A DNA stretch of 64,000 nt from Camarhynchus parvulus (Eukaryota > Chordata > Aves > Passeriformes > Thraupidae): assembly GCF_901933205.1 (NCBI RefSeq), contig NC_044591.1, positions 1,833,501 to 1,897,500 of the forward strand. Direction: 5' to 3'. Position 1 is the first letter of the stretch; the number at the start of each line of letters is the position of its first letter. Both the position numbers and the translations under genes were made by a program. The notes under the pieces are model-generated. The model was not told the origin of the DNA. It saw nothing but the letters and a program-made list of their open reading frames with translations, and ran no database searches. Shown here piece after piece: positions 51,700 to 60,513 of this stretch.

Positions 51700-52420
51700 A
51701 GCTGTATTCCCTTGTCTGTTCCATCTCCTCATTGCCATTTCAGCACCTCCTGAAGGCTCCTCTGAAGTGGGAAGAGTAGGAACCTTCACTCATTTCTGTG
51801 CTGCTCTGTCTGGTCATTTACAATGTGGCTGTGCCAGCCTATGGAGCATCCTGATCCTTTTGAGGAGTCAGTTGGGAGTTACAGCAGGAAACTGATGAGG
51901 ATTCATTGAAATACCAGTGCTGAGGTAAAGTTCTTAAGGAGCTGCTACCATGATGGCCTTGGGTCAGAAGTGCTGCATCTGTGTTGGATTTTGAGGGGGA
52001 AAAGCATCCTTGGAGCCACCCTTGGGAGATGCAGAGGCCTTAGGGTAGGTCTGTGGGAACCTGGGAATCTGCTTTTGCAGTCACTGAGTATTTCCACACT
52101 CTTGTGGATGCTGCAGGAGGAAGCCAGGGCTGCCCTGAGCACCCCAAGGAGGGTCCAGCTAGAGCTGAGGTGTGGCTGTGGTGGTCTTGCCTGTGCTCAG
52201 GTGTTTGTGAGATCTCATGGTTGTCTCCTTCTCTATTTCCCTTTTCCATCCCCCAGGGGAGTGGGGCTCTGGGGTGTCCTGTCCCATCTTATCCAGTTTT
52301 GTACAGAGCATCTGGGTGTGCAGGTGATCCCAGGGCTGATCCCATCTCCCCTGGACCTGTTCTCCTTCAGGAAAGGTGACCCTGCACTTTTTCCCTTATT
52401 TATTTCTCTGCTTCCCTCAC
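51700..52420. other. Interval where the last CTRC exon is expected; repeat copy 1
   Basis: No protease-like exon can be found on the minus strand. From about 52115 to 52400 the sequence is a diverged copy of 55085-55345: both have GCACCCCAAGG-GGGTCCAGC, TGTGGCTG...GCCTTGCCT, CAGAGCA(C/T)CT(A/G)GGTGTG, ATCCCATCTCCCCTG and GGAAAGGTGAC(C/T)CTGCACT. The two copies are in the same orientation and flank the protease gene. Confidence 0.7.
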
Positions 52421-54245
52421 TGGAGCCAAAGCTGATGATGCCCTCAACCTCCCAGATCCCATCGTCGCGCTGGCAGTTCAGGGGGCCCCCAGAATCGCCC
52501 TGTATGGAGAGACAGTGTGGGCCATCAGTCCTGGCACCCTGTTGGCACACCCCACATCCCACACAGCACCCACCAGTGTCATAGACAGGTAGAAGAATTA
52601 TAAAAGAAAGGCCTTTTGAAATCAGACCTCGCTCTGCTAAAATTGCCAAAGCTGGCCAGTCATTTCTTCTAAGTGCAGCTAACAAGTGATTTGCAAGTTC
52701 CCATGTGAAGCTATTTTGTGAATGAGAAGTTCGTTTGACACAACAATCTGTTCTGAGGGTGAAAAACAAATGCACCTCTGTAAACAATAAGATTTGTCCC
52801 ATGAGAACCCAAAAAGGGAAAACAAAAACATATTGAGAGAGAGAGAGAGAAAATTTGGTTAGACTTATTCAATAGCGCTTACCAACCAGTGACCTGAATT
52901 TCACTGTATTGCTGACCAGTTAGGTTTAACACAGTGCCTTCTGATATTTCCTATAAATATGACTTTTGTGGATAAAGAATTTGCTTTCTGCATGAAGAAA
53001 ATGGAGTCTTGGCTGATCTATTCCAACACTCCACTGCAGCTCCATCCCCTCTCCTCCTGGGCTTCTCATGGAACCTGTTGCCCTGCACTCACTGCTCCAG
53101 CACCACTCTCAATCCTGCTCTGGGCTGGGGGCAGGGGCCACCCAGCAGTGCCCACACTCACGTTGCATCCAGAGACGACGCTGTCGCCGCCGGCGCACAC
53201 CACGGTGTCGCACACGAGGCTACCCCACCAGTCCCACTTGGAGCAGCTCTCATAGTCCACCACGGGCAGCAGAGCCTGCTGCAGGGCATCAGCCAGGGGC
53301 CCACTGGCTGTAAGGACAGTCACACTTCACACTCTGCACAACCCCTGCCCAGGGACCCCTGGGGACCCTCCTGGGGACATCGGACATCCCACTTACTCCT
53401 GACATGTCCCCAGCCGGTGACACAGCAGGGATAGTCGTTGGACAGGATGTTGCCAGCAGCCGGCAGGCAGGCGGCACGGACGGTGTCAGTCTCCTGCACC
53501 TCCTCTGCCAGCTTGATCAGGGCAATGTCGTTGCTACAGGGGGACATGAACCACGAGGAAGTGGTCCCCAGCTTTGTTGCCCCCCACCCACTCCTGGATA
53601 TATTCCATCCCTACATGACAAGGACAGAGTTCCATTTCTTGTGGACAATCGTCTTCTCCACACCCACAGCCACTGAACCAGGCTCGTCAGCCTCTGACAG
53701 GTCCTGCTTGCCCAGCACCACACGGTAGGTCATGTAAGAGCTGCCAGGGAGAGAGAGAGTGTCAGTCCCCATAAATATCTCATCCTGCATGGCACAGATG
53801 CCCCCAGCACCCCAACACCCACCTGATGCAGTGGGCAGCTGTCAGCACCCACTGGGGGGCAATCAGGGTCCCGCCACAGGTGTGGTACCAGGACCCAGAG
53901 TGGCTGTACTGCAGCGAGATCTGCGAGGGCAGAGGCACAGGGTCAGAGCAGGAATGTCCCCATCCCTGTCCCCATCCCTGTCCCTGTGCCCCCTCACCTG
54001 CCATGGCCAGCTGTGGGCTACAGCGTCTTCACCGCCCACCACGCGGGAGCTCAGCTGTGGTGGCACGGCCGGCTGACCGCATCCGTAGGCTGTGTGACAC
54101 CGGGCAAAGGGACATCAGAGGCTGCCTGTGCCCGTGCCCCGGGCCAGGGCAGGCGCCAGGGTCCTGTCCCCCCTGCCCTGACCCTTCCCCATGCCCTGCA
54201 CCTACCGTAGCCCAGCAGCACGACGAGACAGACGGCTCCCAGCAT
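52421..54245 (-). CDS. CTRC: Chymotrypsin C / elastase-like pancreatic serine protease, last exon absent
   Basis: Secreted S1-family digestive zymogen. Minus-strand exons: 54245-54206, 54089-53998, 53920-53823, 53740-53615, 53533-53397, 53307-53162 and 52499-52421, all in phase. The signal peptide is [14 protein letters not shown]. The propeptide Cys precedes the activation site [16 protein letters not shown]. The triad is complete ([27 protein letters not shown]). VVSGCNGDSGG puts Ser at position 189, the chymotrypsin/elastase type. Exon 7 ends at IISFGS with an intact donor, as in the eight-exon family genes. The final exon, which should carry the GCN...TRVSAYIDWI region, is not found down to CASP9. 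Resemblance is mixed ([17 protein letters not shown] is CTRC-like, [15 protein letters not shown] is CELA3-like). Position next to CASP9 fits the mammalian CTRC/CELA2 cluster. Confidence 0.8.
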
Positions 54246-54287
54246 GGTTGTGCGGAGCAAAGGTGCTGTGGTGGGTCTGCTCAGCCC

Positions 54288-54294
54288 TCTTATA
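54288..54294 (-). promoter_or_regulatory. CTRC: TATA box of the CTRC-like gene
   Basis: TATAAGA on the minus strand, about 45 bases upstream of the ATG, leaving a very short 5'UTR as is usual for pancreatic protease genes. Confidence 0.75.
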
Positions 54295-54420
54295 GTGTCC
54301 GGACTGCTGGGGACCTTGGAGTGTCCCTGCCTGCTGCTGACACGTGGGGACTGTCCCACGCTGTGAGCACAGGGGCTCCTCAGCCCCATTGCCTTCTCTT
54401 ATCGCACTCACGGTCCTGCC

Positions 54421-54438
54421 TGGGAATGGCCACATCTG
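54421..54438 (-). promoter_or_regulatory. CTRC: PTF1-type composite site upstream of the CTRC-like gene
   Basis: On the minus strand an E-box CAGATG is followed after six bases by TTCCCA, the bipartite arrangement bound by the acinar PTF1 complex (PTF1A/E-protein plus RBPJ/RBPJL). It lies about 130-150 bases upstream of the TATA box, where such sites occur in exocrine pancreas genes. Confidence 0.6.
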
Positions 54439-55084
54439 CCCCTCATGTGCTGGCACCATGCTGGGACATGGTGGGGACACCTGGCCCTGCTCTGGGAAGG
54501 GTCTGGGTCCCTGCCGCGGCACAGGGTCACTCCCTCCTGGGGCAGCCTCCCACCCATGATTCTGAGGTGCTGGGCAGCCCTGCTGCCCCCCAGCCCTAAG
54601 CACCGACTCCTCCAGGACACTCTCTGACCCCAGCCCCTTGGCCCCCTAGAGATAAGGCGCTCCCTTTCCTGAAAGGCTCATCACTGGGGATCTCTGAGTT
54701 CCCATCAGTGCTTGTTCACCTTGTATACCCATCCTTGGCATGTCTTCTGCCAAGGTGCTTCTTCCTGGCTACTGCCTTGGCTGTGGCATCATCGTAGGTG
54801 CCAGTGGTACATTCTGTGCTCAGGCAAGCCTGGGGGCGAGTGGCTGTTCTATGTACGACTGCCAGCTGCGTGAGGATTTGGGTGGTTTTTGCTCTCCTTT
54901 ATGTTGTCACTTTAGATTGTTGTGATTATGGTTTGAAGATAACTGTAGAAGTTTATTTTTGGGGGTTCTTTTTGTATCTTTGTATCTCTTGTTGGTGGTG
55001 GGTGCCTCAGGGCAGGGGTGGGGGCCAATGCCCACATGTGGCTGGAGAAGAGCACCTGGACAGGTGTGGCTACTTCTGCCAGAG

Positions 55085-55345
55085 GGAGCCATGGCCAGCC
55101 AAGCACCCCAAGGGGGGTCCAGCAGGAGCCAGGATGTGGCTGGAATGGCCTTGCCTCTGCCCAAGGTTTTCCAAGAACTCAGTGGCACATGTGTTCCCTT
55201 CCCCACCACCTGTGGTGTGAGAATCTGGGTTGCCCTGTTCTGTGTTGGCTACTTCTGCACAGAGCACCTAGGTGTGATCCCATCTCCCCTGCACCTGTTT
55301 TCCTTTGGGAAAGGTGACTCTGCACTCTTCCCTATTGGATGTTGC
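55085..55345. repeat. Dispersed repeat, copy 2
   Basis: A diverged direct repeat of 52115-52400 (shared motifs listed there). The family is not recognised. It ends at about TGACTCTGCACTCTTCCC, where the sequence abruptly becomes AT-rich. Confidence 0.65.
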
Positions 55346-55349
55346 GAGA

Positions 55350-57110
55350 CACAAGACAGAAGATGGCTCTCAGACCTAGTTAACATAAGAGATTTGATTA
55401 CAGGATGCCTTGGCAAAAGCAAAAGGAACTTTGATAATTAGACCTAGATTGCAGTAAGATTCCATCAGATGGCTTTACCGGAAAAAGAAAATCCCATTCA
55501 GCTCTGCAGGCAAGAGATGTTGTTATATTCAATGTGAAAAACACCAATCACTTGTTTTTAGAAGTTTAAAAGTTTAACAGTAATAAGATGAAAAAAAAAA
55601 TAGTAATATAATTAAAGTAATAAAAATTTGAATGATTGGGATTAGGACAATACAAGATAATAAAAACAAAGAGTTACAGACAGTCCAGGTACCTTTTTCT
55701 CTGAAAGATTTAGGTGTCTTGTGGCTGCTTGGTGTGAGTCGTCTCTTAGAAAAAGTATCTTACATATAATAGTTTCTATTTTAACATTATGTTATAACCT
55801 AAAACTATATTTAACACACTACTTAAAGAAATTAATACAGCATAACTTTCTACCATAATACATATAATATTCATTTCAATATTTGCGAAAAGCCAATCAC
55901 AGAGTTTCTATCTAATATTATGCTATAGCCTAAAAACTGTATTTACCACACTACTTAAAAGAGATTAATACAGCATAACTTTCCAACATAACACAAATAG
56001 TATTCATTTTAATATTTGCAAAGAGCCAATCATATAATAGGCATTTTTCACAATGTTTAACTGTTTGACAAATTTTCAGTAACCTTTTTGTAATAATAGA
56101 GTTTAAATAAGTTAATTCTTGTTAAGATTTTTTGTTTAGTCTCAGTGGTGCTAACTTTAAGTTCTTTTCAATATATTTATTAAGGTTAAGTTTTAGTGAA
56201 GTTGATTTTAAGTTTTGTTGAAGCATACCTGTTTGAATTACAAGATATAATTCCTTTGCTATGCAAGTGAATGACATAAAGCCTGAATGAATTTTTGTCA
56301 AAATTTGCTCATTTAAATTACAAGATACAACTTTTTAATCATAGCAATAAGGACAATTTTTGCTATTTTATTTTTTATAAGTAGTACTGGAAAATGAGTC
56401 TCCATATTATGACTGCTATTAGTTATGGTTTATTTAATGCTTTATTTTTTACTTTTTTGCTTTAATGTCATATATGTCTAGGAAAATATAACTTCAATTT
56501 CTTAAAGACCTCAATTATAACCTCAATTTCTTATATCAGTTCCTACTGATATATTAGTAACCCTGATTATGCTGTTAATCTTATGATGTGAATTCACTGA
56601 CTTTTATAACAAGCATTACTTTATTCATTTGCTATGTGTCTATGTTCAACTGTTTAACTAACACTAAATGACAAAACCAGCTACTTTAAAAACCTTCATA
56701 TATCTTTGTATAGCTATATAGAAGACATATATTATTTTTCTAACTACTATTACTAAGAGGTTTCTAAAATAAATTAAAGAGATTCTTCCACTTACAAGCC
56801 TGGATACTTGGTCAAGTCCTGGTCTTACCTAGTAGATAAATTTTTCTACACCAAAACTATACTCAAGTAATATTGACTTGCTGAATTTGGACCTATAATA
56901 GCTAAACCTCCTTTTAAAGTGAACTCGAAATCCGACCTGGGAATGATTTTCAAAGCTCTCACTTTAAAAAATAAAGCTTGCCAAATACTACAGACTCTAA
57001 GTAATAGTACAATATTTAAGAAATTGATAACACATTGTTTTAAATTGCCCTTCTATTTTTCACATGCTACTAATTGTATCTATTAAAATCATATCCTGAT
57101 CACCGAATCA
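55350..57110. other. AT-rich block without genes
   Basis: A sharp switch to strongly A/T-rich sequence of about 1.75 kb, unlike the GC-rich surroundings, with no long reading frame. It contains a ~135-base tandem duplication: 55766-55905 and 55907-56040 share AATACAGCATAACTTTC, CACTACTTAAA and AAAGCCAATCA-like segments. It may be old transposon-derived sequence. Confidence 0.6.
55766..56040. repeat. ~135-bp tandem duplication in the AT-rich block
   Basis: Two adjacent copies about 85% alike. Both run from TTCTAT(T/C)TAA through CCTAAAA-CT-TATTTA and TTAATACAGCATAACTTTC to AATATTTGC(G/A)AA and GCCAATCA. Confidence 0.85.
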
Positions 57111-57250
57111 GTCTTCCCCATGTCTCTTCATTGCTGACACTTGCCCTTGTTTATTTCTCCAGTTCTCTCTCCAAGGGAGTCTTGGGACTGGGCTGCCCCA
57201 TGGGCTGGGAGTGCAGGGAGCTGGTGCTTGACTTTGGGCACAAATGGCTC

Positions 57251-57554
57251 TGTAGCAAGCTGAATTGCTGCTAGCATAGTCCAGGGTAAGGAAGCAAAAA
57301 GAACCTTTGCATAATATCCACAGATGTTTTATTCAGCCGCGTGGTGAGATGATCAGGTCCCAGACACATGCACATGGAGGGTCCAGCTTTCTTTCTGCAG
57401 GAGCCTGGGGGCTGACCAGGGAATAGGGAAGGAGTGGCTCAGGAACATAGGGACAGACATAGGAACAGGGGAAAGAGCCAATGGGTGTAACAGCTTTTTG
57501 AGGGAAGCTTCTTGTGTCTCCCTAGACCAGGGAATGCCCCCCAGGGTCTCCACA
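57251..57554 (-). repeat. 3' LTR (304 bp)
   Basis: The LTR opens TGTGGAGACC directly after the polypurine tract and closes GCTTGCTACA, the canonical TG...CA ends. An AATAAA in GGCTGAATAAAACATC marks the R region. Its last 105 bases match 59777-59881 with about six differences. Confidence 0.85.
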
Positions 57555-57568
57555 ATTCCCCGTTTTTT
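57555..57568 (-). other. Polypurine tract
   Basis: AAAAAACGGGGAAT on the minus strand, immediately before the TG of the 3' LTR. This is the usual plus-strand primer site for retroviral DNA synthesis. Confidence 0.8.
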
Positions 57569-57956
57569 ATATTATTAAGAAAGCTTCTCTGAAGGATCAA
57601 CTGAATCAACACAAAATGACAAAAACAATTAAAAGTGCTCATAAGACAATTTTCAAAATGCAAGCAATTCTGACTCCCCAATGTCCAAACAGATTTTCTT
57701 AGAGCTGACAGGAGGGATGCGGGGTTTTCTTAGTATGGCTTATCAGGAAACCAAGTCAGGAGAAGGTTCCTTCAGCAGGGACTGGTTCTCTGCCACCTGA
57801 GGCAGTGCTGTTGGCTGTAATTGGCTCAGTACATGGTAGTGTCGTTGGTGCTGTGTCTGCTGGAAACTCCAAATAGAAATCATTAACTTTAAGAAAAAGA
57901 TGGTTACTTTAGGGAAACTTTCATTTCTTTCCCTCCCAGTCACCCTCCCTCTGGTA

Positions 57957-58160
57957 TTATGAAGGAACTCTGGGGAAAGGGTTTAGTGGAGGGAGAACAT
58001 GGAAGGGGAAAAAGGTGGTAGGAATTTGTGGGAACATAAAAAAGGGGTAATAGGACAATGGAAAGGCAAAGGGGAAAGCGGGAGGGGGGCAGGGAGGCCA
58101 CAGGAATTGGGGAAGGGTATTAGAAGAAGTGGGACTTACTGAACTGGAAGGTTCTTTCAT
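57957..58160 (-). other. Proline/phenylalanine-rich reading frame inside the LTR element
   Basis: A 67-codon frame rich in Pro and Phe (LPQFLWPPCPPPAFPF and similar). It could be a decayed continuation of the Y-box tail, a gag proline-rich segment, or a chance frame in a pyrimidine-rich tract. No assignment is made. Confidence 0.3.
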
Positions 58161-58212
58161 TATGGAGGTGAACTCTTGGATGGAGGACAGCTCATTGGTG
58201 TTCTGTGCTCTT

Positions 58213-58600
58213 TCAGCTTTTAGATGTTGCTGGGGCTTGGTTGTTGGTTTTGGGTTTTATTTCCTTGTAGGAGTGTGGAGGACTTCCATGACGTGGGTAA
58301 TATTCTGCAGGTTTACAGTTTGGTGCATGTTTATTACCTTGCACTGGAACTCCACCAGGTCCTGTCACATCGGCTGCTTGGGGGCTTTTTCTTCCTTGTA
58401 TTATATGAAATTCCACAATTTCTCCATCTCCTAGACTGTGGAGGTATTTCTTGGGGTTGTTTTTTTTTTTTTTTTTTTGTAGCAGTCTGATGAATAAACA
58501 CATCTTCTTTGTTATCATGCCAGGTGATGAAACTGTATCTGTTTTTTACATGGAACCATTTTGCTGCCCTGAAAACATTCATGGCAAGGACTTTTTACCT
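58213..58600 (-). pseudogene. Intronless Y-box protein cold-shock domain fragment (retrocopy)
   Basis: Minus-strand translation gives [19 protein letters not shown], then [49 protein letters not shown] and a basic/aromatic tail. This is the cold-shock domain of a Y-box nucleic-acid-binding protein (YBX1/YBX2/YBX3 family; KKVLA and VKN lean to YBX2, GPGGVPVQG to YBX1). The segments come from several exons in the parent genes but run without introns here, so it derives from mRNA. The RNP1-like GYGFI is changed to RYSFI. A homopolymer of about 20 A (T-run at about 58461-58480 on the plus strand) after HQTATKK breaks the frame. The fragment is in the same orientation as, and inside, the LTR element. 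Confidence 0.82.
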
Positions 58601-59388
58601 CTGCCAGTGGGTTTGTGTTGGTGTTGCTGGTGCTGGACGTGCTGATGGTGTTGGTGCACTGCCGTGTGGGGCTCATCCTGCTCCCGGCGCTGGCGGCCGC
58701 GCTGAGACCTGGCTTTGTCTCAGGGGTCTTTCTCAGCTGATGCCCGCGGGCACTGCCGGCGCAGGGCTTTGGTGGTGGTGCGGGCCTGTAGGTGGGTGGG
58801 GGACAGTGGTTTCGCTGCCAGGACTGCGGTTCTGAGCCATCCCCCGGCAGGGCTGCCCGCCCGCCAGACTCACCCGCCCGCCCTCGGCCTCGGTGCTGCG
58901 GGCTGCTGTGACCTGGGCTCGGCTGAGGGTTTTCCGCAGAGGCAGCTGTGAGTGGGGACAGCTCTCGCCACCCGCGCCACATCTTGTGGTGCCATAGCAA
59001 CCGAGGTAAACACATCTGTTCTTTTGTTTACTGTCCTTTCCAGCAATGCAAGTGCCCGTGGGGTTTCTTTCCCCTTCGTTGTAAGAAACTGGTGCAGCTT
59101 TATATTGCCAATCAGAGGCTGCTCCTCTGACCTCCTCTCCCTCACTCCTGAGACCATGGAAGCCGTTGGAGGAGATGTGTGGACTAGAGGGTGGAAGGGG
59201 AGACCCCATGGCCATTGCCACGCGGTCTCCACCATCTTGAGCATGTGAATGCAACCACGCAGCCATGGCCATGCAGTGACAGCAAACCTGGGCATGAGGA
59301 ATAAATGTGGAAGAGCTTGGAGAAGGGGTTTTCAGCTGGGGTTTGCTATTTTTTAACTGTTCCTCAAGACTCTGAATGCATGTCATCA

Positions 59389-59652
59389 TCATATTAAAAA
59401 AAGATAGAATTCTTTATGGGGTTCTTCTTCAGGTCTTAATTTTTCCCAAACTATTTCTAAAAAGTCATTGGTTAGGACTACATTCCACGAAATATGAGGA
59501 AAATGCTTAAATAACCAGTGTACAAAACACTTCAACTCCCCCTCTGAAAAACCAAAATCTTCTTGAAGAAAAGACTTTTTAAGGTGGAGGTGAACTTCTT
59601 GTTCTGTGTGGGTGTGTGTTGTTTCCATCTTAACCCAGTCTCTTCCCAACAC
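59389..59652 (-). CDS. Short gag (matrix)-like ORF of the LTR element
   Basis: An 87-codon ORF starting about 105 bases after the primer binding site, where gag is expected. It contains ELKCFVHWLFKHFPHISW and VLTNDFLEIVWEKL, which resemble the helical matrix region of betaretrovirus-like Gag. It ends after 87 codons, and an overlapping frame continues with MMMTCIQSLEEQLKN at 59392. The usual Gag is several hundred residues, so this is a truncated or frameshifted remnant. Assignment is by position and general resemblance only. Confidence 0.5.
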   Translation of the reverse strand: MLGRDWVKMETTHTHTEQEVHLHLKKSFLQEDFGFSEGELKCFVHWLFKHFPHISWNVVLTNDFLEIVWEKLRPEEEPHKEFYLFLI

Positions 59653-59757
59653 CCAAGAGTAAAAGGAGGAAGGAACTAAAATTTCAAACTCAACACACTC
59701 GGGTAAGACAACAAAATTCTTGGGGTGGTGTAGTGCAGATGTTTTCTAAGCGAAGAG

Positions 59758-59775
59758 GACCCTGTTCGGGCGCCA
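59758..59775 (-). other. tRNA-Lys primer binding site
   Basis: TGGCGCCCGAACAGGGTC on the minus strand, one base past the CA end of the LTR. Its first 16 bases are those complementary to the 3' end of tRNA-Lys3, as used by lentiviruses and many betaretrovirus-like elements. Confidence 0.9.
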
Positions 59776-59776
59776 T

Positions 59777-59881
59777 TGTAGCAAGCTGAATAGCTGCTAG
59801 CAGAGTCCAGGGTAAGGAAGCAAACAGGACCTTTGCATAATATCCACAGATGTTTTATTCAGCCGTGCGGTGAGATGATCA
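59777..59881 (-). repeat. 5' LTR, R-U5 end only recognisable
   Basis: 105 bases match the end of the 3' LTR at about 94%, including GGCTGAATAAAACATC and the terminal GCTTGCTACA. Beyond 59881 the sequence no longer matches the U3 of the other LTR, so this LTR is either a different subtype or a rearranged copy; its outer end could not be placed. Confidence 0.8.
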
Positions 59882-60240
59882 ATAAATGGTGACCTGACAT
59901 GTGGCTGTGGCCTGGACTGGAGAACCAAGACCCTGAATATGGGCAGCATTCGTGGCACGACTGAGCAAAAAATAATCTGCTGAATTCTTCCCAGGAAGCG
60001 TGTCCAGAGATCTTCGTGGGACGGGTGGGAAAAGCCTCTAGGACCCTGCAGGACCCTGATCCTGGATGCTGCCACCTGCTTTGCCCTGAGAGGAAGGTAC
60101 TACCCCTTTCCCGAGTCTCCCTAGGCGGAAACCCGGTCTTTTCCCATCGTGTTTAGCCCCCCGAGCCTTGGAGGCGGGGGTGGGGGGAAGCTCTTCTGGC
60201 AGGCACTGCCCGATTGGGTGGGCTTTGACTCTGGGAAGAC

Positions 60241-60471
60241 ATGTCTGTGGACATGAGCACTCAGTTTTCATGGGGAGAGAGATTCACTTTGGAATTCTGG
60301 GAGGTCACGCTTCCTGACCATGGAGTTCTCCTGCCCCAGCAAGAACTTTATGAGTTTTTTGGCTGGGCCAAACGCCATGGGCTCCCCATGGGCATGAATT
60401 CCTCCTGGGATCCCCCAGTGTCGAATGCCCTGGGTGCTTATTTTCTGAGGCATTTCCAGCGGACTGGGTAG
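60241..60471 (+). CDS. Unrecognised 76-codon ORF
   Basis: An ATG-initiated plus-strand frame rich in aromatic residues (WGERFTLEFWEVTLPDHG, LYEFFGWAKRHGLP). After its stop it is followed by a long GC-rich tract whose frames are Pro/Ala-rich. Placement between LTR-like sequences and the compact amphipathic look would fit an N-terminal Gag remnant of another element, but I see no family motif. It could equally be a chance frame. Confidence 0.25.
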   Translation: MSVDMSTQFSWGERFTLEFWEVTLPDHGVLLPQQELYEFFGWAKRHGLPMGMNSSWDPPVSNALGAYFLRHFQRTG

Positions 60472-60513
60472 GTCCATCGGTAGCTGCCGACCTGGGAGCT
60501 GCTTTTCGCATTT

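Larger units (their letters stand above)
57251..59881 (-). mobile_element. Minus-strand endogenous retrovirus-like element, pol/env absent
   Basis: Read on the minus strand it has, in order: the R-U5 end of a 5' LTR (59881-59777), a primer binding site for tRNA-Lys (59775-59758), a short leader, a gag-matrix-like ORF (59652-59389), GC-rich sequence, a Y-box cold-shock fragment (58600-58213), a proline-rich stretch (58160-57957), a polypurine tract (57568-57555) and a 304-bp 3' LTR (57554-57251). The Lys primer and the gag fragment suggest a betaretrovirus/ERVK relative. No protease, reverse transcriptase, integrase or envelope motif is seen in the ~2.2 kb interior. The element is defective and described only as it stands. 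Confidence 0.8.

Noticed and set aside
52421..54245. CELA3 or CELA2 as the identity of the protease
   Set aside because: Some segments resemble CELA3 and the cluster in mammals also holds CELA2, but EDEPGS-VGVEK...HKKWN and [11 protein letters not shown], plus the MLG signal start, fit CTRC best. The call is kept with reduced confidence.
58213..58582. A functional Y-box gene
   Set aside because: Frame broken at the A-run, RNP1-like motif altered, no introns, and embedded between LTRs; called a retrocopy fragment.
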